A stretch of 64,000 nucleotides of DNA from Williamwhitmania taraxaci (lineage in GTDB: Bacteria > Bacteroidota > Bacteroidia > Bacteroidales > Williamwhitmaniaceae). The notes beneath the pieces were generated by a model that made no database searches, had not been told where the DNA came from, and worked only from the letters and a program-made list of their open reading frames with translations. Every line of letters begins with the position of its first letter. Positions within the stretch are counted from its first letter, which is position 1. Of the stretch, positions 1 through 7,927 are shown in pieces. Location of the stretch: the NCBI RefSeq assembly GCF_900096565.1, contig NZ_FMYP01000012.1:1-64000 (forward strand), given 5' to 3'. A program made the translations under genes and the position numbers.

Positions 1-48
1 CTGAATTAATTGTCGTACATCCATGATATCTATCTTCTTTGCGGCCAT
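1..48 (-). CDS. IS21-family transposase (IstA-like), N-terminal fragment cut by window edge
   Basis: On the minus strand an ATG at 48-46 opens a frame that runs off the window start, giving 16 residues (MAAKKIDIMDVRQLIQ). This resembles the beginning of IS21-type IstA transposases of Bacteroidota, which start with a short basic segment followed by a helix-turn-helix. The best support is the context: just upstream of the start lie five spaced copies of a short repeat (104-242), the multiple terminal repeats expected at an IS21-family end. Only 16 codons are visible, so whether the transposase is intact, and whether istB follows, cannot be seen. Confidence 0.55.
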   Translation of the reverse strand, partial: MAAKKIDIMDVRQLIQ

Positions 49-103
49 ATCCCTGATTTAAGTTTCAGCGATAAGATAGAAATCATTCCTTTCAATGGCT
101 CAA

Positions 104-242
104 TGGCGCAATTTGCGTCGAAACGGGTGGCGCAACTTCGACCGAAACAATAGCCTAAATGCACCTAAAAAAGTGGCACAACTTCGACCGAAACGCCTGG
201 CACAACTTGAACCGAAATGGGTGGCACAACTTCGACCGTTTT
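104..242. repeat. Five spaced 21-nt direct repeats, probable IS21-type terminal repeats
   Basis: Near-identical 21-nt units begin at 104, 128, 174, 198 and 222, each starting TGGCRCAA and most continuing with CTTCGACCGAAAC. The start spacing is 24, 46, 24 and 24 nt, so the pattern is a 24-nt period with one position nearly skipped. The outermost copies are the least conserved: the first has TTTGCGTCG and the last ends in TTTT. IS21-family elements are known to carry several copies of a terminal repeat that bind the transposase. The actual outer boundary is not proven; a CA at 253-254 would fit the usual terminal dinucleotide. Confidence 0.65.
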
Positions 243-248
243 ATCTAG

Positions 249-270
249 TTTTCACCTAAGTAGGTGAAAA
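249..270. repeat. Perfect palindrome with 10-bp arms
   Basis: TTTTCACCTA (249-258) and TAGGTGAAAA (261-270) are exact reverse complements separated by AG. It lies immediately outside the IS21-like repeats. It could be an operator, a cruciform, or the target sequence at the element boundary. With a 2-nt spacer it is more likely a protein site than a stable RNA hairpin. Confidence 0.6.
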
Positions 271-276
271 TATTTT

Positions 277-322
277 AATCGGGAAAGCCTTGTGATGATT
301 ATTATTACAGGGGTTCCCGATT
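277..322. terminator. Stem-loop, possible terminator
   Basis: AATCGGGAA (277-285) pairs with TTCCCGATT (314-322). Inside it CCTTGT can pair with ACAGGG, so the two arms form one extended interrupted hairpin, followed on the plus strand by an A/T-rich run (ATTTTATG). It would end a transcript coming from the left, but no intact gene on that side reads in this direction, so it may be a leftover of the locus the IS element entered. Confidence 0.4.
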
Positions 323-360
323 ATTTTATGCTTTTATGTTGCGGATATAAGGTAGTGTGC

Positions 361-472
361 TAATTTGCTAATGAAAACGATCGAAGTGGGGGCTACCATT
401 TGGGTTAAAATCTTAGCGAAAGCAATGAGGGTTTAGATTGCAACTGATTAGTAGAACGGAATTAGCAAATTA
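361..472. repeat. 12-bp inverted repeat around about 88 nt of non-coding DNA
   Basis: TAATTTGCTAAT (361-372) and ATTAGCAAATTA (461-472) are exact reverse complements. GTAG (352-355) and CTAC (473-476) extend the pairing after a 5-nt bulge. The enclosed sequence has no convincing open frame. The remaining DNA between 243 and 632 shows no gene. A short out-of-frame start at 590-592 after AGGAGAG gives only eight codons. Confidence 0.5.
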
Positions 473-632
473 CTACATTCTCTTATTGTCATTGGGCTTG
501 CCGATGGATAATCAAAAACATCCATTAATCTATGGTAATCGTTGGAAAAGAGTTAATTTTACCACCGAATTTTCATAAACTAGGAGAGATGATTCTGCTA
601 GTTTGCAATATGGATTAACTTTTTCAGAATTA

Positions 633-1478
633 ATGGAAGACATAGAAAAGCTAAAGAAAATTGCTTCTCAAGTTCGACGGGACATTGTCCGGATGGTACA
701 TGCCCAAGCATCGGGTCACCCAGGTGGCTCATTGGGTTGCACCGATTTTATGGTTGCCCTATACTTTAGCGTATTGGAGCATGAACCAAAGAATTTTGAC
801 ATGGATGGAAAGAATCAAGATCTATTCTTCCTTTCCAATGGTCACATTTCCCCAGTATGGTATAGCGTTTTAGCGCGCAGCGGTTATTTCGATGTTCGCG
901 AACTCTCTACGTTTCGTAAGATTAACTCACGTCTTCAGGGTCATCCAACTCCAGCCGAACACCTTCAAGGTATTCGTATTGCATCAGGATCGCTTGGACA
1001 AGGGCTCAGCGTTGCTTGCGGTGCTGCCCTCGGAAAGAAGATGAATGGCGATAAGAAGCTCGTCTTCACCCTTCACGGCGATGGCGAATTGCAAGAGGGT
1101 CAAAACTGGGAGGCAATAATGTTTGCTGCCCATAATAAACTCGATAATATAATTGCTACCGTAGACTATAACGGTCAGCAAATCGATGGCCCTGTTGATA
1201 AGGTTCTTTCGTTGGGCAACCTTGGTGCCAAATGGGCTGCTTTTGGCTGGGATGTTCTTGAGATGAACGGTAACGATATGGCCGATGTGATTCGTGGTTT
1301 AAATGAAGCCAAGAGTCATGCCGGTAAAGGAAAGCCAGTTGTTATCATCATGAAAACAGAGATGGGCATGGGTGTCGATTTTATGGTTGGAACCCACAAA
1401 TGGCACGGCAAAGCTCCTAGCGATGAACAATTGGCTTCGGCACTCGATCAACTGCCAGAAACTCTTGGCGATTACTAG
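633..1478 (+). CDS. Transketolase, N-terminal (thiamine diphosphate-binding) subunit
   Basis: This is the N-terminal half of a split transketolase, which moves two-carbon units between sugar phosphates in the non-oxidative pentose phosphate pathway. The 281-residue product shows GHPGGSLG at about 28-35 and the thiamine diphosphate/Mg motif GDG (149-151) followed by Asn at 180. The partner C-terminal subunit is at 1960-2916, with a third gene between them. A longer frame begins at a TTG at 603, but ATG 633 (product starting MEDIEKLKKI) matches the usual start of this subunit and is preferred. No clear purine-rich ribosome site precedes it, which is normal for Bacteroidota. Split transketolases are common in anaerobes and archaea. 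Confidence 0.93.
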   Translation: MEDIEKLKKIASQVRRDIVRMVHAQASGHPGGSLGCTDFMVALYFSVLEHEPKNFDMDGKNQDLFFLSNGHISPVWYSVLARSGYFDVRELSTFRKINSRLQGHPTPAEHLQGIRIASGSLGQGLSVACGAALGKKMNGDKKLVFTLHGDGELQEGQNWEAIMFAAHNKLDNIIATVDYNGQQIDGPVDKVLSLGNLGAKWAAFGWDVLEMNGNDMADVIRGLNEAKSHAGKGKPVVIIMKTEMGMGVDFMVGTHKWHGKAPSDEQLASALDQLPETLGDY

Positions 1479-1527
1479 TCAGTAGATACGATATTAACCC
1501 GGCAACTGCCGATAAACTCTTATTACA

Positions 1528-1923
1528 ATGAAGAATATTGTTGTAATAGCACACGATGCAAAGAAAAACGATTTGGTTGAGTTCCTTAAAGAGCGGCTCG
1601 ACTGGATTCAGGGCGTAAATCTTCTGGCTACCGGAAGAACTGCTGAATTTATAGAAGCACAAGGGATTGCTGTGAAGCATCTCAGTCCAGGTCTTTCGGG
1701 AGGGTATATTCAAATTACCGAAATGATTGGCCGCGGCGAGGTGGATATCGTAATCTTCTTGCGCGACCATAAACTGGCGCAGCCTCATCACGAGGATATT
1801 CGTCGGCTTTTGGAACAGTGCAACGTGCATAATATTCCGTTGGCAACCAACATTGCCAGCGCAGAGTTGCTCATTCTCGGCCTTATTAAAAAGGAGGCTT
1901 CTGAGCGTTTAAAACACAAGTAG
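1528..1923 (+). CDS. Methylglyoxal synthase-like protein with a substituted catalytic aspartate
   Basis: This 131-residue protein has the MGS fold signature: a phosphate-binding start (VVIAHDAKK, 4-12), LLATGRTAEFI, LSGG, PH and ATNIASAELLI. In characterised MgsA enzymes, which convert dihydroxyacetone phosphate to methylglyoxal, the catalytic base is the Asp in the GGDxQ motif (Asp71 in E. coli). Here that motif reads GGYIQ, so residue 60 is Tyr. The FFWDP motif is also altered (FLRDH). Asp10, His87 and Asp90 remain. True methylglyoxal synthase activity is therefore doubtful, and a ligand-sensing or different lyase role is possible. It lies 49 nt after the transketolase N subunit and 36 nt before the C subunit, so it is almost surely co-transcribed with them. 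Confidence 0.75.
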   Translation: MKNIVVIAHDAKKNDLVEFLKERLDWIQGVNLLATGRTAEFIEAQGIAVKHLSPGLSGGYIQITEMIGRGEVDIVIFLRDHKLAQPHHEDIRRLLEQCNVHNIPLATNIASAELLILGLIKKEASERLKHK

Positions 1924-1959
1924 GGATTCACTCTACAATTTTCTAGAAAAAACAGAATA

Positions 1960-2916
1960 ATGAAGAAATACGTTTCCACAGGACTTAAAGAAACAAGAGC
2001 AGGCTTTGGCGATGCGCTTACTGAGTTAGGGAAAACAAATCCTAACGTAGTTGGGCTCTGTGCCGACCTTATTGGTTCACTTAAAATGGAGGGCTTTATT
2101 GAGCATTGCCCCGAGCGTTTCATTCAAACGGGTATTGCCGAGGCAAACATGATTGGTATGGCGGCAGGCCTTACCATTGGTGGAAAGATTCCATTTGCGG
2201 CTGGATTTGCTAATTTTGTTACTGGCCGAGTTTACGATCAAATACGCCAAAGCGTTGCCTATTCCAATAAGAACGTGAAGATTATTGCCTCGCATGCGGG
2301 TATTTCTCTTGGCGAGGATGGCGCTACGCACCAGGTAATGGAGGATATTGGGTTGATGAAAATGCTACCCAACATGGTCGTGATTAACACTTGCGATTAC
2401 AACCAAACCAAGGCTGCTACGCTTGCCATTGCCGACTATAAGGGACCGGTTTATCTTCGGTTTGGTCGCCCTGCGGTTCCTAATTTTACTCCAGCCGATG
2501 AGAAGTTCGAAATAGGAAAGGCTATTGTTCTCAGCGAAGGCGAAGATGTTACCATTTTTGCCACAGGAAACCTCGTGTGGAAAGCACTAGAGGCTGCTGA
2601 AATTCTAGCGGAGGATGATATCTCCGTTGAGGTGATCAATATCCACACCATTAAGCCTCTCGACGATAAGGCAATTCTACGTTCTGCCGGAAAAACACGT
2701 GCTGTTGTTACTGCCGAGGAGCATAACATGAACGGTGGCCTTGGCGATAGCGTTGCTCAACTATTGGCTCGCAAGCTTCCTACTCCAATGGAAATGGTTG
2801 CTGTTGATGATGTTTTTGGCGAAAGTGGTAAACCATCCGAATTGATGGAGAAATATCATCTCGATACGCCTTCAATTGTTGAGGCCGTTAAGCGTGTTTT
2901 GAAACGGAAAAAGTAA
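1960..2916 (+). CDS. Transketolase, C-terminal subunit
   Basis: At 318 residues this is the C-terminal half of transketolase: a pyrimidine-binding domain (about 1-170) and a C-terminal transketolase domain (about 190-310). The Glu that activates thiamine diphosphate lies in [14 protein letters not shown] (Glu61). [15 protein letters not shown] and YLRFGRP fit the family. It should form a heterotetramer with the product of 633-1478, the cofactor sitting at the interface. The sigma factor gene follows after only 18 nt, so the transcript may continue into it. Confidence 0.93.
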   Translation: MKKYVSTGLKETRAGFGDALTELGKTNPNVVGLCADLIGSLKMEGFIEHCPERFIQTGIAEANMIGMAAGLTIGGKIPFAAGFANFVTGRVYDQIRQSVAYSNKNVKIIASHAGISLGEDGATHQVMEDIGLMKMLPNMVVINTCDYNQTKAATLAIADYKGPVYLRFGRPAVPNFTPADEKFEIGKAIVLSEGEDVTIFATGNLVWKALEAAEILAEDDISVEVINIHTIKPLDDKAILRSAGKTRAVVTAEEHNMNGGLGDSVAQLLARKLPTPMEMVAVDDVFGESGKPSELMEKYHLDTPSIVEAVKRVLKRKK

Positions 2917-2934
2917 TAGTTCCAGTTTTACTAA

Positions 2935-3483
2935 ATGGCTGAATACTCCGATACTACTATAGTTGAAATGTTCCGGGTGGGTGAAAGCAAAGACTTTGCT
3001 TTCACCCTTCTTGTACAAAAATATCAGGAACGACTATATTGGCATGTTAGGAGGATGGTGACCGATCACGATGATGCCGATGATGTTCTGCAGAATACCT
3101 TCTTAAAGGTGTGGGGCGGTCTTGGGGGATTTCGCGAGGATGCCCAACTCTACACTTGGCTTTATCGGATTGCTACCAATGAAGCTCTTACTTTCTTGAA
3201 GAAAAAACGAGCAAACGTCTTTATTCCATTGGGTAACGTGGAGTATCAGTTGGGTAATACTCTTGCGTCCGATCCCTATTTTAATGGCGATGAAATCCAA
3301 GCTAAGCTGCAAAAGGCTATACTGAAGTTGCCCGAAAAGCAACGCCTTGTTTTCAATATGAAGTACTACGATAATATGAAGTATGATGAGATGTCGGAAG
3401 TGCTTAAAACTTCTGTCGGTGCGTTGAAGGCATCATTTCATCATGCCGTCAAAAAGATTGAGAAATTCATGCTTGCCGATTAA
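2935..3483 (+). CDS. ECF-type RNA polymerase sigma factor
   Basis: At 182 residues this is a group 4 sigma-70 family protein. Region 2 is seen at about 20-90 (FTLLVQKYQERLYWHVRRMV, DADDVLQNTFLKVW, TWLYRIATNEAL). Region 4 is at about 125-180 (LPEKQRLVFNMKYYDNMKYDEMSEVL, then SVGALKASFHHAVKKIE). It recruits RNA polymerase to a stress or envelope regulon. The next gene encodes a single-span membrane protein suited to be its anti-sigma factor. An A/T-rich gap of 133 nt separates them. Confidence 0.9.
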   Translation: MAEYSDTTIVEMFRVGESKDFAFTLLVQKYQERLYWHVRRMVTDHDDADDVLQNTFLKVWGGLGGFREDAQLYTWLYRIATNEALTFLKKKRANVFIPLGNVEYQLGNTLASDPYFNGDEIQAKLQKAILKLPEKQRLVFNMKYYDNMKYDEMSEVLKTSVGALKASFHHAVKKIEKFMLAD

Positions 3484-3616
3484 ACCTTTGCATGGGGGGG
3501 TAATCCTACCCACAAGCAAATGATATTTAGATGTCCCCATATTCATTAAAATTGGCTATTTATGGGGTTTTCAACGGCTCGCCAAGCCCGAATAACAACG
3601 GAGAAAAATTACTACA

Positions 3617-4087
3617 ATGAAAACGAATTTTAGTGGAGAAGAGAATCTCGAGAAATTGCTTAACGGACTTCCAAAGGGAAATCCCTATTCTGTTCCTGAG
3701 GGTTACTTCAATGCATTTCCACAAAAAATTTCTGAGAGAATTGCTCAAACAAAAAGTGGACAAGAAACAGATACTTCAAACAAAGGATGGTCCATGCGAC
3801 CCTATTTGGCCTATGCTGCCGGACTTGCTCTGGTTTTAAGCCTAGGTTACATTGGCACCAAAATGAGTTTGAATGAAAAAAGTATTTCGGTATCTACCAA
3901 GGCAATTGCACAAAGAACCGATAGGGGAACTTATGTCGATTTTGATGAATCTTCATTAATTCAAGCATTACACGAGGATAGTCGTGTTCCAAAACCAACC
4001 CTTGGCGAAACAGACAATCGTGACGCGATGATTCAATATTTGGTAGATGAGAATGTTGACTATACAACCCTCGTTGAAAAGTATTAA
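3617..4087 (+). CDS. Membrane protein, putative anti-sigma factor
   Basis: The 156-residue product has a hydrophilic N-terminal part with NPYSVPEGYF (about 22-31), a motif of small Bacteroidota proteins encoded beside ECF sigma factors. One transmembrane segment follows at about 59-78 (PYLAYAAGLALVLSLGYIG) and then a periplasmic tail ending in an acidic segment. No zinc-binding anti-sigma HxxxCxxC motif is seen. The anti-sigma role is inferred from topology and position, not from a recognised domain. The next gene starts 10 nt after its stop. Confidence 0.6.
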   Translation: MKTNFSGEENLEKLLNGLPKGNPYSVPEGYFNAFPQKISERIAQTKSGQETDTSNKGWSMRPYLAYAAGLALVLSLGYIGTKMSLNEKSISVSTKAIAQRTDRGTYVDFDESSLIQALHEDSRVPKPTLGETDNRDAMIQYLVDENVDYTTLVEKY

Positions 4088-4096
4088 AAGGACACT

Positions 4097-4555
4097 ATGA
4101 CAATCTTGAAGTATATATTTGCCATTTCCATATTTGCCTTTGTAAGTTTTGGCTTTGCAGCCAATGCGCAAGATATTCAAGACAAGGCTGAGATAGTGAA
4201 GGCTCAGAAAATTGCTTTTTTTACAGAGAAACTTGACCTTACTTCTTTGGAGGCTCAGGATTTCTGGCCTCTTTATAACGATTACTGGAAGCGGAAGAAT
4301 GTAATCATAAGTGAGCGTAGGGAAACCATGGTTTATTGTGAAAAGAATTTAAACCGCATGTCGACTAAAGAGATTAAGGCATATGCTGATAAATACGTTG
4401 GCTTTCAGCGCAGAGAGGCTGATCTGCTCAACGAGTTTAATGGTCGTTTTCAAAAAGTTCTTCCGGCAGAAAAGGTTATGAAACTCTATTTGGCCGACAA
4501 TGAATTTAAGAATTGGCTACTTCAGCAAATAAAGGGTTCCGGGAAGAGTGACTGA
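4097..4555 (+). CDS. Periplasmic Spy/CpxP-like protein of the sigma-factor operon
   Basis: The 152-residue product has a signal peptide (about 1-24, cleavage near AANA-QD) and a helical mature part with KIAFFTEKLDLTSLEAQDFWPLYNDYW. This LTxxEAxxFWPxYN pattern marks a Bacteroidota family of periplasmic helical proteins related in layout to Spy/CpxP/CnrX sensors and often annotated as a sensor of an ECF-type sigma factor. Together with the sigma factor and the membrane protein it probably forms an envelope-stress signalling set. The sensing role is inferred from context. Confidence 0.65.
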   Translation: MTILKYIFAISIFAFVSFGFAANAQDIQDKAEIVKAQKIAFFTEKLDLTSLEAQDFWPLYNDYWKRKNVIISERRETMVYCEKNLNRMSTKEIKAYADKYVGFQRREADLLNEFNGRFQKVLPAEKVMKLYLADNEFKNWLLQQIKGSGKSD

Positions 4556-4561
4556 TGATGA

Positions 4562-4628
4562 ACGTCTGTGGCGTTAGCCGACGTAAATAAATCGAAGCGC
4601 AGCAAGGATTACGACACAGCGTTTCGAT
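4562..4628 (+). other. Two consecutive hairpins after the sigma operon
   Basis: ACGTC (4562-4566) pairs with GACGT (4580-4584) around an inner GGC-GTTA-GCC. Then ATCGAAGCGC (4591-4600) pairs with GCGTTTCGAT (4619-4628) with one G-U pair and an 18-nt loop. Both sit before the terminator at 4651-4672, so the 3' end of the transcript would hold three stems. It may be a small RNA, a 3'-UTR protective structure or an interspersed repeat. Only the pairing is seen. Confidence 0.4.
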
Positions 4629-4650
4629 GATTCCATAAATAAAAGTATAA

Positions 4651-4672
4651 CCTCGATTCGTCGGGGTTTTTT
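4651..4672 (+). terminator. Intrinsic terminator of the sigma-factor operon
   Basis: CCTCGA (4651-4656), a TTCG tetraloop and TCGGGG (4661-4666) form a stem with one T-G pair, followed by TTTTTT. Confidence 0.8.
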
Positions 4673-4738
4673 ATTAGGATAGATATCCTTCCGATCCGAA
4701 AATATTTGGAGCGATAAAGTGTGTCTGCCTATAGCACA

Positions 4739-4775
4739 AAAAAATACGGGGCTGCATCATTTGATGCAGCCCCGT
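4739..4775 (-). terminator. Intrinsic terminator of hutH
   Basis: ACGGGGCTGCATCA (4746-4759) and TGATGCAGCCCCGT (4762-4775) are exact reverse complements. On the minus strand the hairpin is followed by ATTTTTTTG and lies 15 nt after the hutH stop. Confidence 0.88.
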
Positions 4776-4790
4776 TTATACTTTCCTCAG

Positions 4791-6290
4791 TTATACGATG
4801 GGCTTAATGCCGATCTTCTGAATGAAATCTACGGTCTTGTCAATTTCGAGATACATAATTTTATCCTCGGTAATGAAGGAAACCACCTTGCGGTAACTTG
4901 CAAGGAAGTCCTCCAAGTAGGGGGATGTTTTTGCAGGCCGACGGAAGTCAAATGCTTGGGCGGCATCCATTAATTCAATGGCCATTATTCGCTCCAGATT
5001 GTCGATTACCTTAAGCAACTTGGTAGCAGCATTTGCTCCCATGCTTACGTGGTCTTCCTGTCCGTTGCTCGAGACAATCGAGTCGCAGGAGGCTGGGAAA
5101 CAATACATTTTATTCTGACTAACCATGGATGCTGCAGCATACTGCGGAATCATATAGCCTGAGTTCAAGCCTGGGTTTGCCACCAAAAATTCAGGAAGGC
5201 CACGAAGACCTAGGATTAGCTGGGCTGTTCTTCTCTCCGATATGTTTCCAAGTTCGGCAAGAGCCAAGGCAAGAAAGTCCATGACAAGCGCAATGGGTTG
5301 ACCGTGAAAGTTTCCACCCGAAAGGATTAGATCTTCGTCGGGCCAGATGGTCGGATTGTCGGTTACCGAATTGATTTCGGTTAAAACTACCGAGGCAGCA
5401 TAGCGAATGGTGTCCTTCGAAGCGCCGTGAACTTGCGGCATACAGCGGAAGGAGTAAGGATCTTGAACATGCTTTTTTGCACGGTTTATCAGTTCGCTGT
5501 TGTTGAGTATTCTGCGTATGTTTTGTGCAGTTTCAATTTGACCTTTATGCGGTCTAACTGCATGGAGGTTTTCGTGGAATGGTTCAATTCTACCGTCGAA
5601 AGCTTCCAGCGATACAGCCCCAATGATGTCGGCAAGGGTGCTGATTCTAAATGCCTTTAATAGAGCAAAAACAGCATGTGAACTCATGAACTGGGTTCCG
5701 TTTAGCAGAGCCAACCCTTCCTTGCTCTGTAACTCAATAGGGGCCCATCCTAATTTTTTGAGTACGTCGGCCGATTGCATCTTTTCGCCCTTAAAACGAA
5801 CTTCGCCTAAGCCTAGTAATGGGAGGAACAGATTGGATAATGGAGCTAAATCGCCCGATGCTCCTAGCGATCCGCGATCGTAAACGATGGGTAATACATC
5901 GTTGTTGACCATCTCAATAATCCGTTCAACGGTGATTACCTGAACACCGGAGTTGCCCATCGAAAGAGCGTGCGCCTTGAGGAAAAGCATTAGCCTTACA
6001 ATATCTCGGCTTACCTCTGTTCCGGTGGAGCACGCGTGCGACATTACTAAGTTCTTTTGCAGTTGAGCCAGCTGATCGTGTGAGATAGATTGTTTACACA
6101 ACGATCCAAAGCCTGTGGTGATTCCGTAAATTGGCTCGGTTTGATTCTTTACCTTGTTGTCGAGGTAGGTGCGGCATTTTTGGATGAGGGCCTTTGCCTC
6201 CTCCGAGAGTTTTATCTCAATATTTCCTTCGAGAAATTTTTCCAATATCTCAAAAGAAAGAGGGGTTTGATTAATGTAGTGAACTGTCAT
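4791..6290 (-). CDS. hutH: Histidine ammonia-lyase
   Basis: HutH deaminates L-histidine to urocanate, the first step of histidine breakdown. The product is 499 residues from ATG 6290. A frame open from 6320 adds ten residues with no family counterpart. The Ala-Ser-Gly that forms the MIO prosthetic group is present in SLGASGDLAP (ASG at 144-146). The active-site Tyr is in YGITTGFG (about 55-62), and LNGTQFMS and the QDPYSFRC-type segment are also there. It follows hisS in the same direction, with a hairpin in the 64-nt gap. No hutU, hutI or formiminotransferase gene is in the window, so the rest of the pathway is elsewhere or absent. Confidence 0.96.
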   Translation of the reverse strand: MTVHYINQTPLSFEILEKFLEGNIEIKLSEEAKALIQKCRTYLDNKVKNQTEPIYGITTGFGSLCKQSISHDQLAQLQKNLVMSHACSTGTEVSRDIVRLMLFLKAHALSMGNSGVQVITVERIIEMVNNDVLPIVYDRGSLGASGDLAPLSNLFLPLLGLGEVRFKGEKMQSADVLKKLGWAPIELQSKEGLALLNGTQFMSSHAVFALLKAFRISTLADIIGAVSLEAFDGRIEPFHENLHAVRPHKGQIETAQNIRRILNNSELINRAKKHVQDPYSFRCMPQVHGASKDTIRYAASVVLTEINSVTDNPTIWPDEDLILSGGNFHGQPIALVMDFLALALAELGNISERRTAQLILGLRGLPEFLVANPGLNSGYMIPQYAAASMVSQNKMYCFPASCDSIVSSNGQEDHVSMGANAATKLLKVIDNLERIMAIELMDAAQAFDFRRPAKTSPYLEDFLASYRKVVSFITEDKIMYLEIDKTVDFIQKIGIKPIV

Positions 6291-6320
6291 AATTGGTTGT
6301 TTATGATTTATTGGAGACAC

Positions 6321-6347
6321 AAAAACCCTTCCAGAGGAGGGGTTTTT
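6321..6347 (-). terminator. Hairpin between hisS and hutH
   Basis: AAAAACCCTTCC (6321-6332) pairs with GGAGGGGTTTTT (6336-6347) with one G-T pair and a 3-nt loop. It lies 8 nt past the hisS stop and 31 nt before the hutH start, so it should end the hisS transcript or reduce read-through into hutH. Confidence 0.75.
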
Positions 6348-6354
6348 GCGTGGT

Positions 6355-7725
6355 TTATTGGTTTGTTAAGAAGTCGTTGAGTTGATGGAATGCTACTTGA
6401 TGCTGTTCGCCGGAGGCCATCGACTTAACGGCCATGGTTGAGGTTGCTATCTCGTTCTCACCAATCAGCGCAACGAACGGAATCCCTTTTCTATTTGCAT
6501 AATCCAGCTGCTTTTTCATTTTAGCAGAATCGGGGTAAAGTTCGGCTGCAATGCCAGCCTTACGGACTAGGGCGAGAAGACCTAGGCAGGTCTGAGCTTC
6601 TTTTTCTCCAAAGTTTACAAACATAACTTTGGATGTGGCTGCCGATTCGGCCGGGAATATATCCAGCTGTGCCATCACGTCGTAGATCCGGTCGGCTCCA
6701 AACGAAATGCCTACCCCCGACATGTTGTTTAGTCCAAAAATTCCGGTGAGATCGTCGTAGCGTCCACCTCCACATATACTGCCAATGGCAACATCCTTGG
6801 CCTTAACTTCAATGATTGCACCGGTATAGTAGTTCAGCCCCCTGGCAAGGCTTAGGTCTATCTCAATAGGGGTGCTTAGTGATAGCGATTCGGCGTAGGC
6901 AAGTATTGTTTCCAACTCTTCAATACCCTTGATTCCGGTTTCGGAGGAGGCGAGGATTTTTCGCAGGGTATTTAATTTATCTTGGTTTTTACCTTCCAGT
7001 AGAAGTATTGGTTCCAACTTCCCAACAGAATCGGCAGAAACACCTCGCTCGATTAATTCGTCTTTAACGGCATTGAGTCCTATTTTGTCGATTTTGTCGA
7101 TGGCAACCGTAATATCAGTAAGGCGTTCCGAAGCATTTAAGTATTCAGCAATTCCCGATAGTATTTTGCGGTTGTTTAGCTTTATTACTACTTTAATCTT
7201 TAGTTTTTCGAAAACGGTATCGATGATTTGGAGCAATTCGACCTCGTTGAGAAGTGATGTGCTGCCAATAACATCTACATCGCACTGGTAGAATTCGCGA
7301 TAGCGTCCCTTTTGTGGACGATCGGCGCGCCATACTGGCTGGATTTGGTAGCGCTTAAATGGAAACGATATTTCGTTTTGGTGCATCACAACGTATCGGG
7401 CAAAAGGCACGGTAAGGTCGTAACGTAGCCCCTTCTCCGATATTCGTGTTGCTAGAGGTGAACTACTTTCGGGTGTAAGGTCGCCCTGTGGTATTTTACT
7501 TAAATAGTCACCCGAGTTAAGTATCTTGAATAGGAGTTTGTCTCCTTCGTCACCATATTTACCAAGAAGGGTAGATAGGTTCTCCATTGCAGGGGTCTCC
7601 AGCGGTTGATATCCAAAGCACTGGAACTGGCGCTTTACTGTGTCGAATATGTAGCTTCGCTTTGCTGATTCCTCAGGTGAAAAGTCTCTTGTTCCTTTTG
7701 GAATACTTGGTTTTTGAACAGCCAT
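6355..7725 (-). CDS. hisS: Histidyl-tRNA synthetase
   Basis: This 456-residue class II aminoacyl-tRNA synthetase charges tRNA-His. It starts with the usual [11 protein letters not shown] segment (motif 1 region follows). Motif 2 is seen as [25 protein letters not shown]. The histidine-binding peptide [10 protein letters not shown] is present, and a C-terminal anticodon-binding domain covers about 360-450. A TATCTTTG -7 box lies 16 nt upstream of the ATG at 7725, so the leader must be very short. Its partner downstream is hutH, which degrades the same amino acid. Confidence 0.97.
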   Translation of the reverse strand: MAVQKPSIPKGTRDFSPEESAKRSYIFDTVKRQFQCFGYQPLETPAMENLSTLLGKYGDEGDKLLFKILNSGDYLSKIPQGDLTPESSSPLATRISEKGLRYDLTVPFARYVVMHQNEISFPFKRYQIQPVWRADRPQKGRYREFYQCDVDVIGSTSLLNEVELLQIIDTVFEKLKIKVVIKLNNRKILSGIAEYLNASERLTDITVAIDKIDKIGLNAVKDELIERGVSADSVGKLEPILLLEGKNQDKLNTLRKILASSETGIKGIEELETILAYAESLSLSTPIEIDLSLARGLNYYTGAIIEVKAKDVAIGSICGGGRYDDLTGIFGLNNMSGVGISFGADRIYDVMAQLDIFPAESAATSKVMFVNFGEKEAQTCLGLLALVRKAGIAAELYPDSAKMKKQLDYANRKGIPFVALIGENEIATSTMAVKSMASGEQHQVAFHQLNDFLTNQ

Positions 7726-7740
7726 GATAAATAATTTTCA

Positions 7741-7748
7741 CAAAGATA
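7741..7748 (-). promoter_or_regulatory. -7 box of hisS
   Basis: Minus-strand TATCTTTG matches the Bacteroidota -7 consensus TAnnTTTG. The start codon is only 16 nt downstream. No clear -33 TTTG was found at ideal spacing. Confidence 0.6.
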
Positions 7749-7927
7749 GGAAAACAACCTTATTCTTTGCTGTTCATGCTGTTTAGCATTGGTAGTTTGC
7801 GGCAATGTTTTGGAAACAGCTGTTTTGAACAATATCAAATAGGGCTAAGTTTATTGTAGTTGTATTGTTTTTTAATATTTTTGATTCGTAAATACTTGTG
7901 TTATTTCAATGTAACCCCAAACTGATT

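Noticed and set aside
104-242. CRISPR array
   Set aside because: The repeats are only 21 nt with 3-nt gaps, no spacers of CRISPR size and no cas gene; an IS21 end explains them better.
590-632. Short frame starting at ATG 590 as a leader peptide of the transketolase operon
   Set aside because: It has only eight codons, no repeated control codons and no attenuator-like pair of hairpins before the gene.
1417-1830. 137-codon minus-strand frame across the transketolase and MGS-like genes
   Set aside because: It is antisense to two clear genes, with no family resemblance.
1528-1923. Calling the gene mgsA
   Set aside because: The catalytic Asp is Tyr and a second motif is changed, so the symbol would imply an activity that the sequence does not support.
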